32,148 bases of DNA from JALCLA01 sp965653565. Its GTDB lineage: Bacteria; Pseudomonadota; Gammaproteobacteria; Xanthomonadales; Xanthomonadaceae. The position numbers and the translations under genes were made by a program. Below are positions 1 to 7,012 of the stretch, piece by piece. The number at the start of each line of letters is the position of its first letter. The stretch's first letter is position 1. The DNA lies in NCBI GenBank assembly GCA_965653565.1, contig CBFHAI010000052.1, positions 1 through 32,148 of the forward strand, in the 5' to 3' direction. Under the pieces are notes generated by a model. The model did no database searches, had not been told where the DNA came from, and was given only the letters and a program-made list of their open reading frames with translations.

Positions 1-834
1 TGCCGATTTGACGACAATCCCGGAGCAGAACCAGCAGCCTCCGACAACTCCGACGGCAGGGAATCCTGGATAGCCCGCTGCAACTCCGGGAAAGCCGGTG
101 GTCGCACCGATGATTCCTGCAACGTGAGTGCCGTGACCGGTTTGAGTTCCGATCCCATTGGAAAGCTCATCAGGATTCGAAGTGTTGTTGGTGACGTTCC
201 AAGCGAAGTGCGGCTTGTAAAACGCTGTCAGGTCCGGGTGGCCGACCATGATTCCGTTGTCAGCGACACCGACCCAGGCCGTGCCGCGTGTCTTGTCCCA
301 TGCGCCTTGAAAATTCATGGATGTACTGGTCGCGCCGTCTCGAACATACATGGTGTAGTAGGCCCACTGGTAGTCAATCGGCGCAGGGGCTACGGGAAAC
401 TCGGGATCCAGCGGCGTGATCTGGAGGTTAATCCGAGCGTTGACATCCACGTATTCGACGCCAGCGTCTGATGAGAGCTTTTCCAACGCGGCCTGAGCGT
501 CTTGGCTTGAAGCGTACGTCATGACAATCAGTCGATGGAGTCCCACTTCGGGGTCGTCCCTGTTTCTGCGGCTTCTCTCCTGCGGCGCAATGCGAGCGTG
601 CTCGATCAAGTACCTGGCAAAAATCGGGCGACCAAACCGATTCATCAGCGCATCTTGATCGTCACCACCGCGTGTTACCGCGTCGACCATACCCTCCGGT
701 CCGAGAACGCTTGGGTCTCGTTGCTCGTCGAGTAGGACGATCAGCTCGGTGGCGGGGCCCTCCCCACGAGCCAGCGCCTGCGCGTGCACCTGCCAGCACG
801 CAACCGTCATCGTGGCGGTGAAAAGCATCTTCAC
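1..834 (-). CDS. Secreted subtilisin-family (S8) serine protease, N-terminal part
   Basis: The gene runs off the left edge; 278 codons are visible. From GTG at 834 the protein starts MKMLFTATMTVACW and reaches ...VHAQALA, a Sec signal peptide of about 22 residues; ATG at 828 is an alternative start. No clear Shine-Dalgarno sequence precedes either. Residues about 25-150 look like an inhibitor-type propeptide. The catalytic domain then shows the Asp motif VGVADNGIMVGHPDL (Asp192) and the His motif GHGTHVAGIIGA (His234), as in S8 proteases. The catalytic Ser lies beyond the window. The Asp motif reads D-N-G where D-T-G or D-S-G is usual. Two close cysteines (GGCWFC) follow the His motif. The protein should be an exported endopeptidase; its substrate cannot be told. 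The family call is firm, completeness is unknown. Confidence 0.9.
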   Translation of the reverse strand, partial: MKMLFTATMTVACWQVHAQALARGEGPATELIVLLDEQRDPSVLGPEGMVDAVTRGGDDQDALMNRFGRPIFARYLIEHARIAPQERSRRNRDDPEVGLHRLIVMTYASSQDAQAALEKLSSDAGVEYVDVNARINLQITPLDPEFPVAPAPIDYQWAYYTMYVRDGATSTSMNFQGAWDKTRGTAWVGVADNGIMVGHPDLTAFYKPHFAWNVTNNTSNPDELSNGIGTQTGHGTHVAGIIGATTGFPGVAAGYPGFPAVGVVGGCWFCSGIVVKSA

Positions 835-1246
835 TATCGAGTTTCGATAGCGTCTCGCTGATGTATCCGTTCTCTTCAGGCGGGCAAAGAGAATGGGTTG
901 AGCGCGGAGGGTGCGATGTCGACAGGTGACAAATGCCACGAGACGAGAAGCCGCGTTGATGCAGGCGGTTTTGACGAACGGAGTTCTGCGCATGTCGAGT
1001 CTCGGTCCTGCCATCGGGTTGATGGCTGGGCGCGAAAGCTAGGCTTGCTGCAGGGTGGGATGCAACGGGAAATGAAAATTCGGCGTGAAATATTTTTGAT
1101 TTCGGGGTGTTTCGGAAAAACGGTCTAGGAAAATTCCTAGTAATCGCCTAAAGAAGCCCGAGGGTTCGTGCTGTTTGCACGAAACGGCTAAAAACGCGCG
1201 TTACCGTTCATCGCCGAAGAGCGGAGGGGTAGGCAACGCGACACAC
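835..1246. other. Gene-free leader region upstream of the subtilase
   Basis: About 410 bases with no convincing reading frame on either strand. It should contain the promoter of the minus-strand subtilase gene, but I could not assign -10 and -35 boxes. The stretch around 1075-1140 is AT-richer than its surroundings and holds the palindrome listed separately. Confidence 0.4.
1125..1140. promoter_or_regulatory. Palindrome CTAGGAA-N2-TTCCTAG, possible operator
   Basis: Seven-base arms CTAGGAA and TTCCTAG are perfectly complementary around an AA centre. The site lies about 290 bases upstream of the subtilase start in an AT-rich patch. A dyad of this size suits a dimeric regulator, but the regulator is unknown. 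A single CTAGGAA half-site recurs at 4255-4261, upstream of the ATPase gene. Confidence 0.4.
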
Positions 1247-1273
1247 AAAAAACAGCATTTGCACCGCTGTTTT
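1247..1273 (-). terminator. Rho-independent terminator of the 137-aa gene
   Basis: Read on the minus strand, AAAACAGC pairs with GCTGTTTT around a 9-base loop and runs into six T residues. It lies about 95 bases past the stop at 1367 and separates that transcript from the subtilase gene. Confidence 0.75.
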
Positions 1274-1366
1274 GATGATGGTTTCGCGTTGGAAACCGAC
1301 GGCGAATTCGATGCCGGCGACATTGCCACCGGCGGCCGGGCGGTGCCTCACGCGACGCTGAGGCGA

Positions 1367-1780
1367 TCAGCAGACTGCGGCTGAAAGCGATTCTTTCGAC
1401 GTCGTCGCGTAGAGGTGGACGAGTGTGCCGTCGCGCTCGGCGGTCATTTCGTCGAGGAATTCGCCGGCGAGGGCGAGGCCGGTGCTTGCGAGTTGTTGCA
1501 GTTCGAACAAGGTCGCGCGCGGTGGGGTGGTGTGGGTGGGTGTGCGTTGCAGCAGGGCCGACATCGCCCACAGGACCGAGCGCACGCCGTGCATGCGGTC
1601 GATGTGGGCATCGAGCAGGTCGGCGAGTTGGAAGGCGTCGGCGACGAGCGGGGGAGTGGGCGGGGTCGCGTCGATCGCCGGCGCGGCGGCGGTGCGTCGC
1701 GAGGGCGGGGCAGGGGGCGGTGTCGACTGGCTCGCTTGCGTCTTCGCAGCGCGCGGGGCGCGGGACTTCGGACTTTTCAT
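1367..1780 (-). CDS. Small protein of unknown function (137 aa)
   Basis: I do not recognise the family. ATG at 1780 is preceded by GAGGAA with an 8-base spacing, and a clear terminator follows, so the gene is probably real. Residues 1-45 are a low-complexity Pro/Ala/Lys tail (MKSPKSRAPRAAKTQ...). Residues about 46-125 form two or three predicted helices (FQLADLLDAHIDRM, ATLFELQQLASTGLALAG), followed by EFLDEMTAERDG. There is no signal peptide or membrane segment. The helical layout recalls small uncharacterised proteins of Xanthomonads and pseudomonads (for example DUF6124-like), but that is only a resemblance. It is flanked by accessory genes, which fits a dispensable role. Confidence 0.6.
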   Translation of the reverse strand: MKSPKSRAPRAAKTQASQSTPPPAPPSRRTAAAPAIDATPPTPPLVADAFQLADLLDAHIDRMHGVRSVLWAMSALLQRTPTHTTPPRATLFELQQLASTGLALAGEFLDEMTAERDGTLVHLYATTSKESLSAAVC

Positions 1781-1864
1781 TGGCGGCTTCCTCGTGGTTC
1801 GCTCTGGAAGTCCGCTGCCTTGATGCGATCAAGGTGGCAGACGGTGCGCGGTTGGCGTACCGAC

Positions 1865-2083
1865 CTAAGGACGGCGGACCTTGCGGTCCCCGCGCACCGC
1901 CGCCGTGAGACGGGCACCTATCGCCGATTGCCGGCAACGAAAAAGCGCCGGCATCGGTGATGGGCGCTTGTTGCGCCTTAGGTTCGGGACGCCAATCCCG
2001 GCTGTGATAACAGCACCACTAATGTACGCATCAGAGGGTCGACTATCAAGGAGACTTTGGCTCGAGGGGTGAACCGTCTTCAC
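1865..2083 (-). CDS. Possible short leader-type reading frame (72 aa), doubtful
   Basis: The frame begins MKTVHPSSQSLLDSRPSDAY and ends in a basic tail (AAVRGDRKVRRP). That tail recalls the short Ash/Icd-like frames found beside phage-derived genes in this order. It overlaps the end of the ATPase gene and spans the hairpin at 1940-1969. No good ribosome binding site was seen. It could equally be chance in GC-rich DNA. Confidence 0.2.
   Translation of the reverse strand: MKTVHPSSQSLLDSRPSDAYISGAVITAGIGVPNLRRNKRPSPMPALFRCRQSAIGARLTAAVRGDRKVRRP
1940..1969 (-). terminator. Terminator-like hairpin after the ATPase gene
   Basis: On the minus strand AAGCGCC pairs with GGCGCTT around a 13-base loop and is followed by a short T run (five T in total, two of them in the stem). 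It lies about 80 bases past the ATPase stop at 2046 and before the 137-aa gene. Confidence 0.5.
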
Positions 2084-4184
2084 CGAAATAAAGGCTTTCA
2101 GCGCCGTCAGTGATACGGCTCTTCATGGCGCCGTCGTCTTCCCGTTTATCGACAAATTTCATTTCTCTCAGTTTTGACGTGCGCCGACCAACCATTTGAT
2201 GTGTAGCGTCGATGAGCCCGCCAATTTCGCTGGCACGCATAGCGCGTTGCTCGTCGTGCAAAACAGTGAGAATGTTCAACTCAACTGGGTCTAGCATCAA
2301 GTCTCTGCGAAACGCTTGAACTTCATTTCGAAAATCATCTGCCAATCCGATAATTCGACAATGACCAACTCGACATTCAGGGCATGAGTTTTTGTATAGC
2401 TCTATGCTGGCAAGCTGCTCAAGGGGGAAACAGCTGCCGCACTCGTCGCACTTGATTGTTTGATTTTTTGCCAGGAACGACTGAACCGATGGAGAGAAAT
2501 CGAAACATCGTTGGACGAAATAATTCCGATACTCGCGTCCCGGAGGATACCCCCAAGAAATTCTTTCCGATTCAGTCAAGCCGTAGTAAAGCGCGAAAAC
2601 AACGCCAGATTTTCCATCTTTGTCGCGCGTATTTTTGTAGCGCGAGAGTAAGAAATTTGACTCGAGGGATTGAAATACGTGGGACAAGGAACTGGCAACG
2701 AAGAAGTGGCTAACCGGGGCCATCCCGTGGAGATTTACGAAGAAAGTCCCACCGATTCTTCCTTCCGCTATCCCCGTCCGTACTTCCCGCGCTTGCGCAA
2801 TGATCCATTTCAGCAATGCTTGCTGGTTGTGTCGATCCAGTTTGTTCTCGAACGGTTCCAAGGCGAACCTATTCATTCGATCAAAATACTGTGAAATTGT
2901 CGATTCGTAGTATTTTCTGGCAGCTAGCCGCACCGTCTGCTGAGTAATCCTTACTCCCTTTGAAACGCTGTCTAGATAGCAGATGTGAAGCAAGGCGCCT
3001 ACAAGTCGTGGCACGTTGAAGGTGGTTTCAAAAAGGAGGCGCACATGCTGGTCAATCGGAATCCGGTCGTCGAAGTAATCCTCTAGATTCGCGCCGAAGG
3101 CTTCAAATCGCGATCGCAATAGCCTGGTGAGTTGGTCAATGGCGGACCGCTCCATTGATTGCACATCGGTGTCTTCGTACAAGTCGCAGAAATCCAACGC
3201 GATTGTGTCGACCTTCGTGGAATCAATCTTCCCGTAGTAAACTCTGCCTGGATAACCAGCCACTTTGAGCTTTACCAGTTCGCCACTCGAGTTGTTCAGT
3301 GGCGCGAGGATGACGTCTACGAACAGTCTTTGGTCAACGAGGCCAAGTTCGGAAAAATCGTCAAAGAAAATTACTAGGCGTTTGAGGCCGCCTTCCTCAA
3401 CGATTGAGCGAATCTCCGCGAGGATCTCTGAGAAAGGGAACGAGCGGAGAACCACGTCCGAATACTCTTCGTACACATCGCGATCCTCGAGTGTCTTCTC
3501 GAAATCACTGGTCGAAGCATTCAGTTGAGCTTTTGCGGAGGCCGGCGAACCGCTTAACGAGCCGCTAAGTTCAGAGGAATCTCCGGCTTCGATTTTGTCG
3601 CGCTGCCTAAATTTTGTTGTGATTTGCTGCAAGACTGGGAGCTCGGTTTCTTTTAGTTCGGCGGTACCAAGACGGCTTCGAAGGACAGCTACCTGCTTTT
3701 TCACGTCTTGATACGTGCGGCCCTTGCCTACCCACCGATCCCATAGAGACATCTGATCGCAAACGGCATCGACCTCCCGCAGGAGTTCGGCCATCACCGA
3801 CCCGAGAAACGCCTTGCGTAGGAGATGCGCTCGTAGCACGCCTGCATCTACAGCGTTGTTTGTACCGGTTGATGCTACCGGGGCGGAGCTGGCAAAGAGG
3901 TCATAGAGGCTTTTTACGTCGACGTAACCAGTAAGGGTATCCTGGCGACTTCGAAGCTCGCTCTGCGCGCGGGCAAAAATCGTACTTTTTCCAGTCCCTT
4001 TGCGTCCGAGCAAGAATGTTGTGCTCGAGGAAAGGACGGATTTCAAAACGGCCTCATTGGGCAGCGGATCGACGTAGAGCTTTCGGACTGCCTCGCCACC
4101 GAGGTCTTCGTCGAACTCCTTGAGTTCTGCTCGTCGGTATTGCCGGAGCGACTCGGCGATTCGAGCGAACGTAGCTGGATCCAT
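2046..4184 (-). CDS. P-loop ATPase with C-terminal zinc ribbon and winged helix (712 aa)
   Basis: The start is ATG at 4184, preceded by GGGGGAG at good spacing; an in-frame start 12 codons upstream has no such site. Walker A is GRKGTGKST at residues 60-68 and Walker B is VIFFDD at 271-276. A polar stretch at about 195-235 splits the ATPase core. Residues 579-609 hold CDEC and CPEC pairs (Cys579, 582, 601, 604) typical of a zinc ribbon. About 627-700 resembles a winged helix (ELNILTVLHDEQRAMRASE...). There is no membrane segment, so it should be cytosolic. It resembles the loosely defined Sll1717-type or STAND-like P-loop ATPases; many such single genes sit in defence islands, but no function is proven. 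The base composition is clearly AT-richer than rpsO-pnp next door, which suggests horizontal acquisition. Family placement is tentative, ATPase is firm. Confidence 0.85.
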   Translation of the reverse strand: MDPATFARIAESLRQYRRAELKEFDEDLGGEAVRKLYVDPLPNEAVLKSVLSSSTTFLLGRKGTGKSTIFARAQSELRSRQDTLTGYVDVKSLYDLFASSAPVASTGTNNAVDAGVLRAHLLRKAFLGSVMAELLREVDAVCDQMSLWDRWVGKGRTYQDVKKQVAVLRSRLGTAELKETELPVLQQITTKFRQRDKIEAGDSSELSGSLSGSPASAKAQLNASTSDFEKTLEDRDVYEEYSDVVLRSFPFSEILAEIRSIVEEGGLKRLVIFFDDFSELGLVDQRLFVDVILAPLNNSSGELVKLKVAGYPGRVYYGKIDSTKVDTIALDFCDLYEDTDVQSMERSAIDQLTRLLRSRFEAFGANLEDYFDDRIPIDQHVRLLFETTFNVPRLVGALLHICYLDSVSKGVRITQQTVRLAARKYYESTISQYFDRMNRFALEPFENKLDRHNQQALLKWIIAQAREVRTGIAEGRIGGTFFVNLHGMAPVSHFFVASSLSHVFQSLESNFLLSRYKNTRDKDGKSGVVFALYYGLTESERISWGYPPGREYRNYFVQRCFDFSPSVQSFLAKNQTIKCDECGSCFPLEQLASIELYKNSCPECRVGHCRIIGLADDFRNEVQAFRRDLMLDPVELNILTVLHDEQRAMRASEIGGLIDATHQMVGRRTSKLREMKFVDKREDDGAMKSRITDGAESLYFGEDGSPLEPKSP

Positions 4185-4279
4185 TGTTGACTCCCCCAAA
4201 GCACCAGTAGGCGGACACACCGAGTGAGCGTACTCAGAGCCGCCCTAGTTGTATCTAGGAATTTGTCTTAGGGGCTGTC

Positions 4280-4329
4280 TTGCGGCTAACGGCTAGGCAC
4301 TTATAGCGGTCGGTTGCGGCTATCGGCTG
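4280..4329 (+). repeat. 15-base direct repeat around the rpsO promoter
   Basis: TTGCGGCTAACGGCT at 4280-4294 recurs as TTGCGGCTATCGGCT at 4314-4328, with one mismatch and a 34-base period. The second copy contains the proposed -35 box of the rpsO promoter. It may be a duplicated operator or promoter, or the scar of an insertion. Confidence 0.6.
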
Positions 4330-4343
4330 TCGTCCGCTACAAT
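4314..4343 (+). promoter_or_regulatory. Sigma-70 promoter of rpsO
   Basis: TTGCGG at 4314-4319 and TACAAT at 4338-4343 are separated by 18 bases. Transcription from about 4350 gives a leader of some 100 bases before rpsO. S15 represses its own translation through the leader in E. coli, and a long leader allows that here, but the pseudoknot was not verified. Confidence 0.6.
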
Positions 4344-4449
4344 TCCCCGGCTTTTTCAAGCAATTACTCTCCCACCGGCGGGTCAGGCGGTTGGTCCGGT
4401 CACGAAACCGGGCTGTTCTGCGGGCTTCGCATCAAAAAAGGCTCCATCC

Positions 4450-4710
4450 ATGTCCATCGACACCAGCAAGATCATCGAAGATTTCAAGCGCGCCCCGAAC
4501 GACACCGGCTCCCCGGAAGTCCAGGTGGCGCTGCTTTCGGCCCGCATCGAGCAGCTCACGGGTCATTTCAAGGATCACAAGCAGGATCACCACTCGCGTC
4601 GCGGCTTGCTCAAGCTGGTCAATCAGCGCCGCAGCCTGCTGGGCTACCTGAAGAAGAAGGACGGCGAGCGCTACAAGACGTTGATCGAACGTCTCGGCCT
4701 GCGCCGCTAA
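4450..4710 (+). CDS. rpsO: Ribosomal protein S15
   Basis: The 86-aa product aligns throughout with bacterial S15, a primary 16S rRNA-binding protein that nucleates the platform of the 30S subunit and bridges to 23S rRNA. Recognisable blocks are DTGSPEVQVALLSARI, LTGHFKDHKQDHHSRRGLL and LVNQRRSLLGYLKKKD. It is about three residues shorter than the E. coli protein. The start ATG at 4450 follows a weak AAAAGG-like site. pnp follows on the same strand after a terminator hairpin, the usual order. The usual upstream partner truB is absent; an accessory ATPase gene on the opposite strand takes its place. Confidence 0.98.
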   Translation: MSIDTSKIIEDFKRAPNDTGSPEVQVALLSARIEQLTGHFKDHKQDHHSRRGLLKLVNQRRSLLGYLKKKDGERYKTLIERLGLRR

Positions 4711-4725
4711 AACCTACGCACTACC

Positions 4726-4756
4726 CCGCGGCGCAGAAATGCGCCGCGGTCGTTTT
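4726..4756 (+). terminator. Hairpin between rpsO and pnp
   Basis: CCGCGGCGCA and TGCGCCGCGG form a perfect 10-bp stem with a GAAA tetraloop, followed by TCGTTTT. It is a classic intrinsic terminator. In E. coli the same position holds a partial terminator with read-through into pnp. Confidence 0.85.
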
Positions 4757-4837
4757 CGACGGTCGCATTGGCTTGCGGCCGCCCGCCGCCGGGGCAAGGG
4801 TGCCTCGGTGGAACATCCAGACGAAGGAATACAGATC

Positions 4838-6940
4838 GTGGCGAAAGTAACAAAGACGTTCCAGTACGGGCCCCACCAGGTGACGCTCGAAACCGGTGAA
4901 GTTGCCCGTCAGGCCGGTGGCGCCGTGGTGGTGAAAATGGCCGATACCGTGGTGCTGGTCACCGCCGTCGGCAACAAGAACATGCGCGAAGGCCAGGATT
5001 TCTTCCCGCTCACGGTCGATTATCTCGAGAAGTTCTACGCCGGTGGCCGCATCCCGGGTGGCTTCTTCAAGCGCGAAGGCCGCCAGACCGAGCGCGAAAC
5101 GCTGGTCTCGCGCCTCATCGATCGCCCGATCCGCCCGCTGTTCCCGGAAGAGTTCAAGAACGAGATTCAGATCATCGCGCAGGTGATGTCGCTCAATCCC
5201 GAAGTGATGGGCGATATCCCGGCGATGATCGGCGCCTCCGCCGCCCTCGTGCTCTCGGGCGTGCCCTTCAAGGGCCCGATCGGTGCGGCCAAGGTCGGCT
5301 ACATCGACGGCAAGTACGTGCTCAATCCCACCGTCACCGAGCTCAAGACCTCGGATCTGGAACTCGTCGTCGCCGGCACCGAGGGTGCCGTGCTGATGGT
5401 GGAGTCGGAAGCCAAGGAATTGTCGGAAGACGTGATGCTGGGCGCGGTGATGTTCGGTCATCGCGAGCTGCAGGCCGTGGTGAAGGCGATCAACGAATTC
5501 GCGGCCGAAGCCGGCGTGAAGTCGTGGAACTGGACCCCGCCGGAGAAGGCGCAGGCTCAGATCGATGCGCTCAAGGCCGCCGTCGGCAACAAGCTCGAAG
5601 GCGCGTTCCAGATCCGCGAAAAGGCGGCTCGCCGCGACACGCTGTCGGCCACCAAGAAAGAAGCGATGGCCCAGCTCGCCGGGCAGATCGAATCGCAGGG
5701 CTGGAATCCGGCCGACCTCGCCAAGGAATTCGGCGAACTCGAATACAACACGATGCGCCAATCGGTGCTCAAGACGCGCACCCGCATCGACGGCCGCGAT
5801 CTGGTGACCGTGCGTCCGATCAGCGTGAAGACGGGCGTGTTGCCGCGCACCCACGGCTCGGCGATGTTCACCCGCGGTGAGACGCAGGCGATCGTCGTGA
5901 CCACCCTCGGCACCGCGCGCGATGGCCAGGTGATCGATGCCGTCGAAGGCGAGACGAAGGATCACTTCCTGTTCCATTACAACTTCCCCCCGTTCTCGGT
6001 GGGCGAAGCCGGCCGCATGATGGGGCCGAAGCGTCGTGAAATCGGCCATGGCCGTTTGGCACGCCGCGGTGTGCAGGCTGTCATGCCGAGCATGGAAAGC
6101 TTCCCGTACACGATTCGCGTCGTGTCGGAAATCACCGAGTCGAATGGTTCGTCGTCGATGGCGTCGGTGTGCGGTTCGTCGCTCGCGTTGATGGATGCGG
6201 GCGTGCCGATCAAGGCGCCGGTCGCAGGCATCGCGATGGGCTTGATCAAGGAAGGCAACGATTTCGCCGTATTGAGCGACATCCTCGGTGACGAAGATCA
6301 CCTGGGCGACATGGACTTCAAGGTGGCCGGTACCGCGAACGGTATTTCGGCGCTGCAGATGGACATCAAGATCGACGGCATCACCGAAGAGATCATGAAG
6401 GTGGCCCTCGCCCAGGCGAAGGACGGCCGCTTGCATATCCTCGGCGAAATGGCGAAGGCGCTCAGCACCCCGCGTGCGGAGATGAGCGAATACGCGCCGC
6501 GCCTACTGACCATGAAGATCCATCCGGACAAGATCCGCGAAGTGATCGGCAAGGGCGGTTCGGTGATCCAGGCGATCACCAAGGACACCGGCACGCAGAT
6601 CGATATCCAGGACGACGGCACCATCGTCATCGCTTCGGTGAACGCCGCCGCCGCGCAAGCTGCGAAGGCACGCATCGAGCAGATCACGAGCGATGTCGAG
6701 CCGGGCCGGATCTACGAAGGCAAGGTCGCCAAGCTGATGGATTTCGGTGCGTTCGTCACCATCGCTCCGGGCAAGGATGGCCTGGTGCACGTGTCGCAGA
6801 TTTCCAACGAGCGCGTCGAGAAGGTGTCCGACAAGCTCAAGGAAGGCGACATCGTGAAGGTGAAGGTGCTCGAAGTGGACAAGCAGGGCCGCATCCGCTT
6901 GTCGATGAAGGCCGTCGATGAGGATAATGCGCCGGCCTGA
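4838..6940 (+). CDS. pnp: Polynucleotide phosphorylase
   Basis: This enzyme degrades RNA 3'-to-5' with phosphate, releasing nucleoside diphosphates, and usually acts as a trimer in the degradosome. The 700-aa length is normal. The start is GTG at 4838, with AAGGA ten bases upstream, giving the conserved N-terminus MAKVTKTFQYG; ATG at 4739 would add a run of non-conserved residues inside the terminator hairpin. Order of domains: first RNase PH fold (about 1-135), helical linker, second RNase PH fold with GEAGRMMGPKRREIGHG (about 380-400), KH domain with REVIGKGGSVIQAI (about 560-600) and S1 domain with YEGKVAKLMDFGAFV (from about 623). It follows rpsO and ends at a strong terminator. Confidence 0.98.
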   Translation: MAKVTKTFQYGPHQVTLETGEVARQAGGAVVVKMADTVVLVTAVGNKNMREGQDFFPLTVDYLEKFYAGGRIPGGFFKREGRQTERETLVSRLIDRPIRPLFPEEFKNEIQIIAQVMSLNPEVMGDIPAMIGASAALVLSGVPFKGPIGAAKVGYIDGKYVLNPTVTELKTSDLELVVAGTEGAVLMVESEAKELSEDVMLGAVMFGHRELQAVVKAINEFAAEAGVKSWNWTPPEKAQAQIDALKAAVGNKLEGAFQIREKAARRDTLSATKKEAMAQLAGQIESQGWNPADLAKEFGELEYNTMRQSVLKTRTRIDGRDLVTVRPISVKTGVLPRTHGSAMFTRGETQAIVVTTLGTARDGQVIDAVEGETKDHFLFHYNFPPFSVGEAGRMMGPKRREIGHGRLARRGVQAVMPSMESFPYTIRVVSEITESNGSSSMASVCGSSLALMDAGVPIKAPVAGIAMGLIKEGNDFAVLSDILGDEDHLGDMDFKVAGTANGISALQMDIKIDGITEEIMKVALAQAKDGRLHILGEMAKALSTPRAEMSEYAPRLLTMKIHPDKIREVIGKGGSVIQAITKDTGTQIDIQDDGTIVIASVNAAAAQAAKARIEQITSDVEPGRIYEGKVAKLMDFGAFVTIAPGKDGLVHVSQISNERVEKVSDKLKEGDIVKVKVLEVDKQGRIRLSMKAVDEDNAPA

Positions 6941-6959
6941 GCCGCGCGTTATTGATCGC

Positions 6960-6989
6960 AAAAAAGCGGGCTTCGGCCCGCTTTTTTTT
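6960..6989 (+). terminator. Strong terminator after pnp
   Basis: A 12-bp stem (six A-T pairs plus GCGGGC/GCCCGC) with a TTCG tetraloop ends in eight T residues. The A tract on the other side makes it bidirectional in principle. It lies 20 bases past the pnp stop. Confidence 0.95.
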
Positions 6990-7012
6990 GTTTCCGGGGG
7001 GAGACATAGCGC

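Noticed and set aside
4185..4449. tRNA or attachment site next to rpsO
   Set aside because: No cloverleaf or tRNA 3' end could be drawn, so an integration site of that type is not supported.
4721..6436. 571-codon open frame on the minus strand across pnp
   Set aside because: It is antisense to a certain pnp gene, is rich in Arg/His/Asp as expected from shadow translation of GC-rich codons, and has no recognisable domain.
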